Assembly (NCBI GenBank): GCA_025024175.1
Contig: QCXZ01000041.1
Coordinates: forward strand, 43,209,786-43,273,785
Length of the DNA stretch: 64,000 bases
Origin: Rhyzopertha dominica
Taxonomy: Eukaryota > Arthropoda > Insecta > Coleoptera > Bostrichidae
Reading direction: 5' to 3'
The notes beneath the pieces were generated by a model that worked only from the letters and a program-made list of their open reading frames with translations, ran no database searches and was not told the origin of the DNA. The translations under genes were made by a program, and so were the position numbers. Shown piece after piece: positions 1 to 10,430 of this stretch; within the stretch, counting starts at the first letter, position 1; every line of letters begins with the position of its first letter.

Positions 1-1174
1 CAAATGTATATTGCTAAACGTAAGCTTTCAAAGGAGCCATCAAATGCCGTATTAAGAAGATAAATTCACAAAAAAAATTATTGCTGTCCGGATCGAATCC
101 ACTCCCAGACTGACACTTTTTATATTCATACGCGACTTTTTTTTAAATGGGGCACGTATTTACTCAGTTAATCATTTCTAAAGGACAGTAACCGGTTTTG
201 ATCATACTAGAATAAATATATATATTTAGATATAATTTTATAAACAGGTAATGCAGTAATGGAATAACGCAAACTTGAAATGAAAAGGTAAAAACTTATC
301 AAAGTTATTTTATGTAAGGACTAACAACAGTCATCCTTCATAATTGGGTATTTCAGTGAAGTAAAAATTACGGAATTCAATATAGTTTCGTTACTAATTG
401 TAACATATGCAGATAATTCCCGACGTTGGTCGGTATAAAAAATGTATTTAAATACGTGGATATTCAAGTCAAAGTTGAACTATTTTAAAACGCCCTTTAA
501 ATAATATGGCGATTTAACTGAAATAGGATATACGCAACTTAGCAATAGTGTTGTTTTGCATTCTTTTGTGGCTGTTAAATCACGGTCTGATGTCGGGCGT
601 CAGACAAGCTGTTTGTAAACACACATGGTCTGGTAAACGTAATCAGCTTGTGCCGGTGTTGGATTTGTTGTGTTTGTGTTTGATGATGCTTAATTAACGT
701 AAGAACAACGAACGATAAACAGAATAAAACAAAAACAGCACATAAAACACCCTTTTAGAGAAGATTCAGCTCAGCTGTCACTGTACTGTCAGTGGTCAGC
801 TTTACGCGAGTTTGCTACTTACTCTGATTATTGTTTATCCCTCTCTTTTTAACACAGTACAACCAGATTGTTCACTTATGACGTCACCACTTAATTTTTA
901 TTAATTAGTATCTTAAGTTAAACGCAATATTGAAAGAAATAAAAAACACATAAATCTTATTTCAATTGGATCGTTCGGAATGTATAATAAGAGAAACGCT
1001 GAAATACCCAATTGTAGAATTAATGTGGCCTGCATAGCAACCGGAGAAAAATCGACAACGCAAGTGCTGATGGACGCGTAGTATATGCCATGTAAGTTAT
1101 GCTACTATATATGCGTAAACTATTGAATATTCTACTTGTAGAGAAGATATCATTTTATAGATAAACAGAAATCC
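1..1174. other. AT-rich non-coding DNA, no gene seen
   Basis: I see no coding region, RNA gene or recognisable transposon here. A tRNA T-arm-like motif on the minus strand (GGATTCGATCC, 90-100) stands alone. Confidence 0.5.
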
Positions 1175-1407
1175 AGAAATAGGTAAGTAAGAATTTAGAT
1201 GGCAATGACATCTGTCAGCATTACACTGACATGATGACAAAGCCACCTAGCTGCCTTAACCTAAAGGAAGTGACCTGTAGCCTGACAAATTGGCATGCAA
1301 CTGCATACTTCAATTTGACAGCAGGCCCCCACGGCACTTTTTGCTAGCCGGCAAGAACCGACATACATTAAAATGCAAGTCTATGCTGTGCTGTCTGCAC
1401 CTCAACT

Positions 1408-1456
1408 AACTGCAGATAGATCTATTTCGCTGTCATTACAGCTCATCAGTGCAGTT
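1408..1456 (-). ncRNA. Type I hammerhead ribozyme (locus A)
   Basis: Read on the minus strand: stem I AACTGCA (1456-1450), core CTGATGA (1449-1443), stem II GCTGT-AATG-ACAGC (1442-1429), GAAA (1428-1425), stem III ATA/TAT with a GATC loop, C17 at 1415, then stem I TGCAGTT (1414-1408). Predicted self-cleavage lies between 1415 and 1414. An outer stem of about 10 bp (1391-1400 with sequence near 1465-1474) extends stem I beyond an internal loop. All canonical core residues are present, so activity is plausible, but this is inferred from sequence only. Confidence 0.85.
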
Positions 1457-1848
1457 TAGGTCTAGTGCAGGCAGCTAGGTGGCTTTGTCATCATGTCAGT
1501 GTAATGCTGACAGATGGCATTGCCATCTAAATTCTTACTTACATCATACCATTGCTTTGGTATATAGGCAAAACCAGTTCTATGCCATGCATTTTAATAT
1601 ATGTCGGTGCTTGTACGCTAGCAAAAAGTGCCGTGGGGGCCTGCTGTCAAATTGAAGTATGCAGTTGCATGCCAATTTGTCAGGCTACAGGTCACTTCCT
1701 TTAGGAAGTAGTACCCGTTAAGGCAGCTAGGTGGCTCTGTCATCATGTCAATGTAATGCTGACAGATGGCATTGCCATCTAAATTCTTACTNACATCATG
1801 GTATATAAGCAAAACCAGTTCTATGCCGTGCTGTCTGCACTAGACCTA

Positions 1849-1900
1849 AACTGCACTGATGAGTGAAATGACAGCGAAATACGTAGATCTATCTGCAGTT
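1849..1900 (+). ncRNA. Hammerhead ribozyme, stem II damaged (locus B)
   Basis: Stem I AACTGCA (1849-1855) and TGCAGTT (1894-1900) pair perfectly and the core CTGATGA (1856-1862) and GAAA (1876-1879) are intact. Stem II has lost a base and a pair (GTGAAATGACAGC) and stem III carries a small insertion (ATACGTAGATCTAT). The predicted cleavage site is after C1893. It is probably weakened or inactive. Confidence 0.7.
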
Positions 1901-1949
1901 GGTTGAGGTGCAGACAGCACAGCATAGACATGCATTCTAGAAATAGGTA

Positions 1950-2555
1950 TTTAGTTTTTTAATAATGGTCATAAGCCGCTCAAAATGCGTCAAATATTAG
2001 TATTATTTCTTATCTTATTATTATTGTTAATTCTGTGTCTAACCAACAACAATTTGATTGGGCAATTTTTTAATCGTAGGAATATTTTGTTGCGCTGCAT
2101 TAAAGTGTATACCAACAATAATTGTCATTGCTGAAGTGAGGTAAGTGATAACTATTTGTGGTAGGTATTTTTTTGTTGAGGAAAAATAAGCTTCTATATT
2201 TAGTATACAGTGTCCTTTGTGCCCAGAAGCCGGGAGAAACCGTTTGGATGTCATGATGACATTAGTTATTAATGTAGTGTAATTTCGTAGTACGGGTATT
2301 AAAGAATTTGTCTTAAATTTTAGAAATTTTAAGGATTTACAAACATGGAATCTTTTACTATATATAATATATTTGGGTTGTAATTAGCTGCTGGTCGCCA
2401 TAATCTGGCCACTGCAGCGAATTATGCTTTAAAGCTCGATAATACTGAGCGACAAGCGATTCAGCTGCAATGCACCGTATGGCGTTCAGCAGCGTTATAT
2501 AGTAACTTTGATGATATATATGTACATATGCCGCTTTAAACGCGATTTTGAATAG
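1950..2555. other. AT-rich DNA, nothing recognised
   Basis: Short open frames only, without homology I recognise; no repeat structure stands out. Confidence 0.4.
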
Positions 2556-2596
2556 GGCCTCTATAGCTCAGTGGTTAGAGCATTTGACTAGTGTTG
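2556..2596 (+). pseudogene. tRNA 5'-half fragment
   Basis: The sequence GGGCCTC followed by TAGCTCAGTGGTTAGAGC matches an acceptor strand, box A and D-arm, running into an anticodon-arm-like TTTGACTAGTG. No T-arm or 3' acceptor strand follows. It is a tRNA relic or the head of an old SINE, not a functional tRNA. Confidence 0.4.
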
Positions 2597-4500
2597 TTGT
2601 AGTTTCGTTTCATGTATATGCCTGTCAATCCGATAAAATATCACGTACGTTCATTAAAAACGAATTCAGGCAATAATTAATTTTCACTGTAAAGTATGTT
2701 AGTATATAAGTGAGGTATTTTACGAAGTTGATCCAAAACAGCAGAGATGTCTTCTTACTAATCTTTTTAAAAACCTTTATGTACAATACGTTTATAGTTT
2801 GCTTTGTTTTTGAGTTTCCTATTATTTACATGTTTAATCAATTCAAATACTGTTTTCTTTGAAGAAACTCAGTAAATTACTTTTCCAAGCAAAGTTACTA
2901 GAATAGTTGTTTTCCTCAGATTATGAAGTGAAATAATGCTTGTAGTTTTAATCTATTGACTAACAGTGCACTCACAAATGTTATGCTTATACACGTGAAT
3001 AAGATACCAGCTAATGCTAGTTCCCTTTCGAAACTTTAAAAGGTAGAACTTGATTGAAAAACTGTTTGTGCCATTTTAACTTGAATTCTAACAAAGATGC
3101 AGAAAATGCAGCTGCGAGTGTCACCAATCCATGTTGTAAGCTAAATACTAAAACTATAGGTATTTGCAGTTGTCATTCAAAATATATAACATGTAACATA
3201 CGTGTACAGGTTCGAAAAATACGGATTCACTTCGCTTATTCGCACACTATGTACATACAAATACAGCAAACTATAGCACTACTAATACAATTCATCAGTA
3301 ATCAAACATTACTGTTCACTACACTTACCACTAACACTTAAATCTCATCTCATCCGCCATTGGACAAGAAATAAAAAAGCAAGGTATATATGTGTAGGAG
3401 GAACCCTTTTGTTCCACAAACTAGTCCCATTAAGGGAAGTCAGTAGCTTAAAAACGTTTACCAACCTAATAAAAGTAGATAGCATCAAAAATTTAGTTTA
3501 CAACCCCGCGCATCCTTTGAATTCGCCAAACAAACGATTATTAACAGGAATAATCCAGGCTCAAAGCACATGCTCCACTTGTTGGGCGAAAATCAGATTA
3601 TCTGCAGCATAGCATTATACCGGCAGGAATTCCAAGTGCTCTTTATGTAAAGAATATTAAGTGCTACTGACGCATTAATGTAAAAATGCTTTCCTTCTCC
3701 AATGGCCGTATTCGGATGCTAATGAGTTTTCTTGTATGCGCGGCGAACAACAACAAAACTCCTTTTAATGGATCCGAGTTATTAACATGGACTTTGAAGC
3801 TCTCAGGAAGTCTGTAATGTAAGCAAGAAGCTAAATGACCGTTTTTTGGTTACGTGTACAGGGAAATGCTTGTGGGAGGAACCGAGACGTGATCAAAAGG
3901 AAAACTTTGGATGGACGCCAAGATTCGTAGACGAAAAAGTTTGCGCTTGCATGGTTATATGAAAGGAGACAGTAGCTTCCTTATGTTTCCAGAACTTATA
4001 TTAATAATCGTTGTTTCGTATTCCTGATAGGTGATATACCAATATTCAGCTTTTAACTGATATTCATTCTTATCATATATTGACTTGTATGCCGCCGATA
4101 AGAATTCTTCTATATGAAAGGCTTTTGAACCCTTTTCGTCAGAAGTAACATTCTTCACGTTTACCCTTTACAAAACGAACTCGCAAAATAAATTTCTAAC
4201 AGTGATATCGATCGGTATTGTTAATAAACGCATTATACAAGTTAATGGAAAACGCCACACTTAAAGAAACCGTATTTCACATTTCCCGACCGTTCTCATT
4301 GTGACTCGTCTTTTGTGAAATATGTTTCCGTTCCAGGTAAGGTTATTTCTGCAATGCTCAGCTATACTTGCGAGTCTCGTGAATTACGGAAGTTGATAAT
4401 TTTGCTAGGGTGCAGTTCTTTATGTAATAGGGGATAAACGTGCAAAATATGCCATTTCCAGTTTAATTCATTACGTCAGTGTTGGGAAGAGCAGGTTGTA
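2597..4500. other. Non-coding AT-rich stretch
   Basis: Nothing recognisable. Open frames at 3054-3341 and 3409-3612 begin with non-ATG codons, show no family resemblance and are treated as chance. Confidence 0.4.
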
Positions 4501-4509
4501 TTATTTTTT

Positions 4510-5010
4510 TTGCGGAGACATTTACCAAATAAAATGCCTGCAATCTGACATGACATAGGTACATAGGACAATCAGGTAGAGCTGTTAAAAATAGAATTAA
4601 AGAACATGTTGCGAATATAAATTCAAACAAAAGCACAACAGGTTTTGCTGACCAATGCATGAAAGATAACCATTACGACGCTAAAGTTTTACGTTGCAGA
4701 AGGAAAGGTAAAAAACTGAACCTTTTAGAACTTTTGGAAATTAAAAAAGCTCAGCATCGGAAAAAAGATTTAGCAAATACGCAAAAAGAAATTCTCATGT
4801 CCAGTACGCCTTTGATATTTCCGAAATTATAAAGTCGGCCATCAAAACCCAGGCGAAATAATTTTACAACTGTACTTTATAACCCCTGTAAAAAAGGGGC
4901 GTAAACAAAATACTGCACATCTGAGTTTAGTATAACGTTGTTATCTCTTTGACAATGAGCCTGTGGTCGAAACGATCGTCAAGAGTTATATGATAAATCA
5001 AGTGAGACAA
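4510..5010 (+). pseudogene. Penelope-like element 3' fragment: GIY-YIG endonuclease end and hammerhead-like tail
   Basis: From about 4520 one frame reads DIYQIKCLQSDMT, followed by a frameshift near 4548 and then IGQSGRAVKNRIKEH. This is a GIY-YIG nuclease core of the PLE type, in which GIY, YIG and the R...EH motif mark the catalytic domain. The frame continues with GFADQCMKDNHY and an LLELLEIKKAQ segment to a stop at about 4832, which matches the C-terminal region of Penelope-clade proteins. The reverse transcriptase is absent, so this is a 5'-truncated copy. The 3' non-coding tail carries a hammerhead-like fold at 4945-4985. The frameshift and the internal stop make it a pseudogene. The family assignment is firm; the clade is inferred. 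Confidence 0.8.
4945..4985 (+). ncRNA. Hammerhead-like fold in PLE tail (core altered)
   Basis: CTCTT (4945 region) pairs with AAGAG (4981-4985) as stem I; a GAGCC-TGT-GGTC hairpin precedes GAAA (4969-4972). The 5' core reads TTGACAA rather than CTGANGA, the same variant as in the PLE copies at 16.1 and 22.96 kb. Catalysis is doubtful because the positions equal to C3 and G8 are changed. Confidence 0.5.
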
Positions 5011-5599
5011 AGACTTGCTTCCAAGCTACCTAACTGAATAGTAATAAACATTTATTGTTCACATTTACAGCGAAAGCTAAACATACTTTTCTTAGTGTAC
5101 AACAATTATTAATAAAATGCCTAACAATGTTTAAAACATTTCAATATTATATATTGTATCACTCATCACATTCATCAGGAAATGAAAAACGCGTGCTTTA
5201 GTAGAATATACCTTGAGCGCTGCAAGATGTGGAGAACAGGATTTAGGTGAAGAATATCATTTGATGCATTTTAGATATTTGTAACAGATAATGAGCTATT
5301 CGAAAACTCGCCGATTCGCCGATAGAATAATAGTAAGTATACCGCAGAAGTTACAGTTACATCATCAGTTAATTGTAGTCACATGCCCTGATTGTTGCCA
5401 AGTGTACCAGCTGGGTGAAAACTAAGTCATACCAAGTTTAGCCTCAAATTTGACAGTGTATAAGCATTTACTTACATTATTACAATAAAGTTGGTCACTA
5501 GACGTTAATACGCATGCGTGATTTTTGTACTAGCCGCGAATGGCTGTTACCAGCTGATTGCTCAGTTCGTTGTGCCAACATGTCAACGGACTTGCATGT
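5011..5599. other. Nothing recognised
   Basis: AT-rich DNA without credible coding sequence or repeat structure. Confidence 0.4.
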
Positions 5600-6100
5600 T
5601 TATATTTGAGAAAGATGTAAATATAAATGGAAGTGAAAGGTGGATTTGCAAGTGCTTTTCGAAGTGCAGGAGAAATGGCCGCAATAACCGGGACTAACTG
5701 CTCTAATAAACAACTCTATAACGAACGAAACGTACTTGATAACATTATACACTGATGCCAACCATTCTGTGCTCAACGGTATCTTCAAATGTAGTACAAT
5801 TAGCCTCCAATTGGGACCGAAAATACTGCCCCGTAGTAGGCCCTTCATATATTTATCCCTTTAGACGTGTTTCGTACTGAAAATCCTACACAGTCAATCT
5901 GTTTTAATGTTACACGCTGTGTTCTATTTGATAAATAGCTTTCAAGCCATTGCAGTGGCGTGCCTCTGACACCATGGTATTCTAGTTTGTTTACAAGTGT
6001 CTAATGATCCATGCTTTAGATAAAATAACCCCATCTTCTGACTCTATGAAAGTAATCGTGTTTTAGTAAAACTGAATATAACAAAATGTATATTCGATCG
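5600..6100 (-). pseudogene. LINE reverse transcriptase fragment (Jockey/CR1/Kiri-like group)
   Basis: On the minus strand, from about 6090 down, the translation reads EYHGVRGTPLQWL, then a segment with NRTQRVTLKQIDCVGFSV and RNTSKG. These match the palm and finger region of non-LTR reverse transcriptases (GVRG.PL.WL.SYL..R.Q.V). A frameshift follows, then GLLRGSIFGP, the decayed counterpart of the V-P-Q-G-S-x-L-G-P motif. Neither the endonuclease nor the YADD motif is recognisable, so only a central part remains. Stops and frameshifts show it is an old dead copy. Assignment to a specific LINE clade is uncertain. Confidence 0.7.
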
Positions 6101-6655
6101 CTTTCTGAATTTAAATGATTACTATTTGATATATTGTAATAATTGTAAGTACACGTTTAGCCAACAATTTTTCTAGAACTTTTATTGAAAGCAATGTTTA
6201 TCAACAATTGTTTTAATGTCGGTAGCATTAGTGAAAAGATGCCTGTCTCCCACAATACTCATGCTTTTCAATAAGTATAGCAAGAATAGAATAATAATAC
6301 ACCGATATTTTATTACTGTCCGATGTTTGTAATAAAGCTTATAATATTATTATAACATTAATAATAACATAATTAATTAATAACAAAAATAAAGCTTTAC
6401 ATTAAATGAAAATCACTTCAAAGATATTTTTAATAGTGATATTTTTCTAGTAACCATCAATTTAGAAAAGTATTCGTAACCTAGAATCTACAATGCAAAT
6501 CTCGGAGACCAGAACATTTTTAACAAGTGCCTGGACAATGAAAATGCTTTGAGGGCGATCTACGATCCATCCAACGAAAATACGACTGCATTCTAAGCAT
6601 CTTTGATTATTTCGTAAGTAGTTTGGACTAGTTCAGCTTGAGCTGAATTTTCCTA
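6101..6655. other. AT-rich DNA, nothing recognised
   Basis: No credible open frame or repeat boundary. Confidence 0.4.
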
Positions 6656-6656
6656 C

Positions 6657-7028
6657 AGGCAGATGCATGCCAATTTGGCAGAATACAGGTCACTTCCTTT
6701 AGGAAGTAATACCAAGCAGCTAGATATGGCTTTGTCATCATGTCAGTGTAACGGTGACAGATGGCATTGCCATCTAATTTTCTACTAACACCATGCCAAG
6801 CCTTTGGTATATAGGCAAAACCAGTTCTATGCTGTCTGCACTAGACCTAAGCTACACTATGACCAGCGGTAACAACAGCGAAACAGGTCAGTCTGTAGTG
6901 GGTTGTCGGTTCTTGTCCGCCTGCAAAAAGTGCCGAGAGGGCCTGTTGTCAAGTTGACGTATGCATGTGCATGCCAATTAAGGCTTTGTCATCATGTCAG
7001 CGTAATGCTGACAGATGGCACTGCCATT
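6657..7028 (+). mobile_element. Retrozyme-like element, body-hammerhead-body (locus C)
   Basis: Body sequence (GCATGCCAATTT ... CACTTCCTTTAGGAAGT ... GACAGATGGCATTGCCATCTA ...) is followed by the TATAGGCAAAACCAG segment, a decayed hammerhead (6850-6899), and then a second partial body. The first body's GCATGCCAATT motif recurs about 300 bp later. The tandem order shows the template RNA held more than one unit. It is more diverged than the other copies, and I could not find a target-site duplication. Confidence 0.7.
6850..6899 (+). ncRNA. Decayed hammerhead ribozyme (locus C)
   Basis: Stem I reads AGCTACA (6850-6856) against TGTAG (6894-6898), so the CTGCA/TGCAG pair of other copies has changed on both sides and still pairs. 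The core has lost one base (CTATGA for CTGATGA) and stem II is disrupted; GAAA is at 6880-6883. Not expected to cleave. Confidence 0.55.
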
Positions 7029-7548
7029 GATTACACAACCTTAAGGATCTTCTAAGGTGGAGTGATATTCGAGGGCTGTTATTTTTAACCTCCGATGAGC
7101 TAAGTTCCTTCACATAAAAAAATGTATTATTAAAAGTTGAGCAGCCTTAGTTACTTCTCTATAAAACTGACAGAACCATTGAAGCATATCTCATATCCTG
7201 ACAAAGGCTTTTAGATGTCCTCTTCAAAGAACTGTGACGGCAACTCGCTCAAGTACATCTTCTGGAGCTTTTTGTTGATAGCAAAGCGTTATTTGCTTTA
7301 CCGTCAAAGGATAATGATAACAAAGGAGATTTATTGTAAAACATTACGTGGCCTGCGACGAGCGATTTATGAGTAGAATAAACGAAGAGGCATGCTTTCG
7401 TTCGAGTAGGCTTACAAAATGTACTTGACCGAGGTGGCGGCACACTTCTTTGAGTGAGCAATCTAAAAGCCTGTGTCATGATATGACAAATTCTTCAATT
7501 GTTTCGGCCATTTTGTCGAAGAATGTGTAAAAGGCTGAATACTTCGGC

Positions 7549-7690
7549 ATGATCTATTTCACGTGCGTGATGTATCGCATTGTCTTGATTGATTTTAGAG
7601 TGTTTGCCTCTTTTGTCGTGACTTTCCCTAGTTGAAACCACTTTACTTGCCTGCATGTAATCTTCTTTTCCAACATTTGCCGCACGACTG
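7549..7690. repeat. Short dispersed duplicate, copy 1
   Basis: About 140 bp here (starting GGCATGATCTATTTCACG) match 10287-10430 with scattered substitutions and a few small deletions. The minus-strand translation contains NAIHHAREIDHAEVFSLLH, vaguely like an ankyrin repeat, but I do not rely on that. Confidence 0.6.
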
Positions 7691-8030
7691 TAAGCGAGCA
7701 AGCCGTTATCGTTCCCGCCAACTGCACCACGTCAGTAGATGTATCGCTATCCCAACAAATCCGTCTGGTATTGATCCCGGCAAGGATAACCCATAAATAA
7801 TTTTATTGTGCCATTAGGAAATCAAACGCGGCAATGTATTCGAGCACGGCTAGTGCGTTTGTTTTACATTTTACGTCCGCGTCCCCGAAACCGCCGCTCC
7901 AACTTCTGTCATCTGCGGTATAAAATCGAAAGTGGGCGCAGAATCGATGCGAAACGCAATGAATGCTGGAGGAATAAATCGACAATGAAATTAGGTGTGC
8001 AACCGCCGTTTTAACAATGCTGGCGGGGTT
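7690..8030. other. GC-richer island of unknown function
   Basis: CpG-containing sequence clearly richer in GC than its surroundings. Open frames exist on both strands but none is recognisable or bounded by convincing splice sites. It could be conserved non-coding DNA. Confidence 0.3.
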
Positions 8031-9240
8031 GCCATTTGAAATATGGTTCTGTCTGTGAGTTACTACTCATCACAGTACCCATGCTACTTTTCTTAAAACC
8101 TTAAAAGTAGATCTCCATAACTCAAGTGTTGAGTAACTCCAACAAAAGAATATTTCGTTAAACGTTCAGCATTAACTAAAACGTTAATATAAATGTAGTC
8201 ATTTCAGATGTTAAGTCTTTTCAGTTCTTCTGGGAAAAGGCTGTCGATCAAAGATGATTATTTATAATCAGAGATGTACTAAATTTTTGGTCTCCATTAA
8301 GGCCCACAACCAGTAAGATTAATTAAGTTAGCAGGATCATTGTAGACCTGTGAGCATCTCACCTTTCAATCATTTCAAATCTAAAGTTTGCTACTTCTGG
8401 CCAATAGGAAGGGATTTGTTGGTTAATGCACTAGTTACAAATTCATTTTAAAAAACAAATACATTTGTTGGACTTGACTTATTGGATGAAGTATCATTTA
8501 GTGCAAACTAAATTCCTGCACTGAGGAATTACTATTCTTTCTTTATATAGTCATTCTAGTTATCGCATTACATGGACATGTTCTGGTCTAAGGTTGTGCC
8601 CCCTAATAGCCCAGATTTGAACCCCCTGGACTACTATGAACCGTAATCGAAAGTTACTATAAAGTCTACACGTCCTAATGTGGCATCTTTACGCACCGCT
8701 ATTGAAGTAGCAGGCCAATGACGGAGGCAGTCATTGTGGCATTCCTCTCTGGACAGGCGATAAAGTTGATGTGCAAAAGGATATTCTTTTTCATTTGAAT
8801 TACTGACACTTTTATTTAAAACAAGTTTTACTTGTGCGGATTTAAGCGTCATCCCAAGTTCAGCAAAATAGTAAAGGTAAGCGTGGAAAAGGGAAATGAA
8901 AAATATGCCTCCTCCAAGTTAAGAGACCGACCGACAGAGGAAAATAAGTAATACAGAAGAATGACAACTATCACAATGTCTTTGGATAAATTCTAACTTA
9001 AGCAGAGAAGTAGTAATAATCACCAAACAAAGAATCCTCCGGTGATCCTTACCACCCTGAAAAGAGAGAGAATACACGGCATCTTCAAAGGGTTAAAACA
9101 AATTGATGAGAATAGCAAAATGTGAAGGTGAAAAGCCTACCGTGATCAGGTTGCCTATGTATACTCGTATATTTATTGAAGGCATTTCTCACACTCTTCG
9201 GTCTATTTTATCATTCGTAGAAAGTTCTTCCGGGTTTGAT
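8031..9240. other. Nothing recognised
   Basis: AT-rich sequence with only short chance frames. Confidence 0.4.
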
Positions 9241-9249
9241 GCTTTTTTT

Positions 9250-10235
9250 ACTATCGACGTTTCGCAGATCATACTGTCGGCTTCTTCAGAAGAAATCTGA
9301 CTGGCGAAATCATTAATTGTCGTGATTTATATAGTAGCTGTTCTGTTTGGCCTGGTTACGTGTTAACCCATGTTTATCGGTTCCGGGCCGGTGATTGAGT
9401 GCCGTCTTCCAAATTTTGCTCAAGCGATAGTTGTTGGGCTGCTTCATTTTCTCCAGAGATTCTCTCACAATTCATTGGTGGTAATGGCTGCACCTTGCGA
9501 GGGTCCATTCGTTGTCATACTCGATGGTGTAATGTTTGCCTCGTGCTACGTGTTCGTCTAGCATATCTGTCTGTGTCCATAGGCTGCACCTCGGTAGTAT
9601 TCCTTTATGCTACATTGTATGCTGCGTGTAATTTGCCGGATTTAGACTTTTCCGCACTGACGTTGGAGCTGGTAGATTCACTCGGTGTTAAGTTTCGGTA
9701 TTTTGTCCTTGGCTTATGGTAGAATTTGTCCTAGCTTTTGCTCTGCGTGGTATCATCTTACTGCAATCTTTTTCCGCAGTATTTTCTTTAGTCTGTTTAT
9801 TACCCCGGAAACGTATGGTAGGTTAGCATATCCTTCGTGTTGTAGTTCCTGTCTTTCCCTTTGTGTTTTTTCTTGTTCTTAGAACCCCTTTAGGCTTATA
9901 ACCATTTTTCTGTAGGGCACTCCTGATATGTTGAATCTCCTCGGTTTTGCTTTCTGCGTCTCTAATCTTCTCGGCTCTATTTAATTTTTTTTATTTATTG
10001 TGGTATTACGATGAATTGTGACTTGATGCGGAATTTGGGTATTGGTCCGTGTTAGTCTTCTTGCGGTATACTTTGTGACTCAGCTTCCCGTTAGTGTTGC
10101 GCTTTACTAGGCCGTCCAGGAAAGGAAGACATCAATCTCTTTCAATTTCCATAGTGAACCTGATGCTGTTGTGCTGCTGGTTGAGGTGGTCCTTGAATTT
10201 CTGCAGGGCGTCCATTCCGTGTGACATTTTATTAA
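9250..10235 (-). pseudogene. Penelope-like element remnant (RT C-terminus plus GIY-YIG)
   Basis: Reading the minus strand from about 10235: FKDHLNQQHNSIRFTME, an interrupted LPFLD, then LSHKVYRKKTNTD. This is the end of the PLE reverse transcriptase (FTME...LPFLD...HKVYRKPTHTDRYLH in intact relatives). After an internal gap comes VINRLKKILRKK. Next, a GIY-YIG core can be read across frames as IYQLQ, QCGKV and IRQ for YIGQ. The C-terminal NNYRLSKIWKTAL lies near 9400. Several stops and frameshifts are present, and everything before the RT palm is missing. A hammerhead-like motif follows at 9255-9290, as expected for a PLE tail. Confidence 0.8.
9255..9290 (-). ncRNA. Hammerhead-like motif in PLE tail
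   Basis: Minus strand CTGAAGA (9289-9283), a weak stem II, then GAAACGTC (tttc at 9260-9263). Stem II pairing is poor, so this is a decayed example of the PLE-type motif. Confidence 0.4.
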
Positions 10236-10286
10236 TTTATCATTGCTGCATTGCATTTATGCTCTGAACCTAGCATTATTACAAAA

Positions 10287-10430
10287 AGGCATGATCTATT
10301 TCACGTTCGTGATGTATCGCAGTGTCTTGATTGACTTTAGAGTGTTTGCCTCTTTTATTGTGACATTCCCTAGTTGAAACTACTTTACTTATCTGCAAGT
10401 AATCTTTTCCAACATTTGCGAGCAAGGCGT
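10287..10430. repeat. Short dispersed duplicate, copy 2
   Basis: Matches 7549-7690 in the same orientation. It abuts the 5' end of the PLE remnant. Confidence 0.6.

Larger units (their letters stand above)
1175..1949. mobile_element. Retrozyme-like element, multimeric with inverted 5' part, flanked by 11-bp TSD
   Basis: An insertion from 1186 to 1938 is bounded by a perfect direct repeat, AGAAATAGGTA, at 1175-1185 and 1939-1949. The left part (about 1186-1475) is in minus orientation and carries a hammerhead followed by its body sequence. The right part (about 1476-1938) is in plus orientation: partial body, full body, then a second hammerhead, ending at ATGCATT. The two parts share inverted arms of about 70 bp (about 1186-1258 and 1476-1545). 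No protein is encoded; the open frame in it is not credible. The layout fits reverse transcription of a multimeric RNA at a nicked target with a 5' inversion. Confidence 0.8.

Noticed and set aside
85..115. tRNA T-arm-like motif on the minus strand
   Set aside because: No other tRNA arms nearby; a B-box-like match alone is not enough.
1186..1545. The inverted arms taken as a classical MITE
   Set aside because: The 11-bp duplication encloses the larger 1186-1938 complex and the arms are just the body sequence in two orientations, so a 5'-inverted retroinsertion explains it better.
9103..9882. Several plus-strand frames of 60-107 codons
   Set aside because: They are antisense shadows of the minus-strand PLE remnant.
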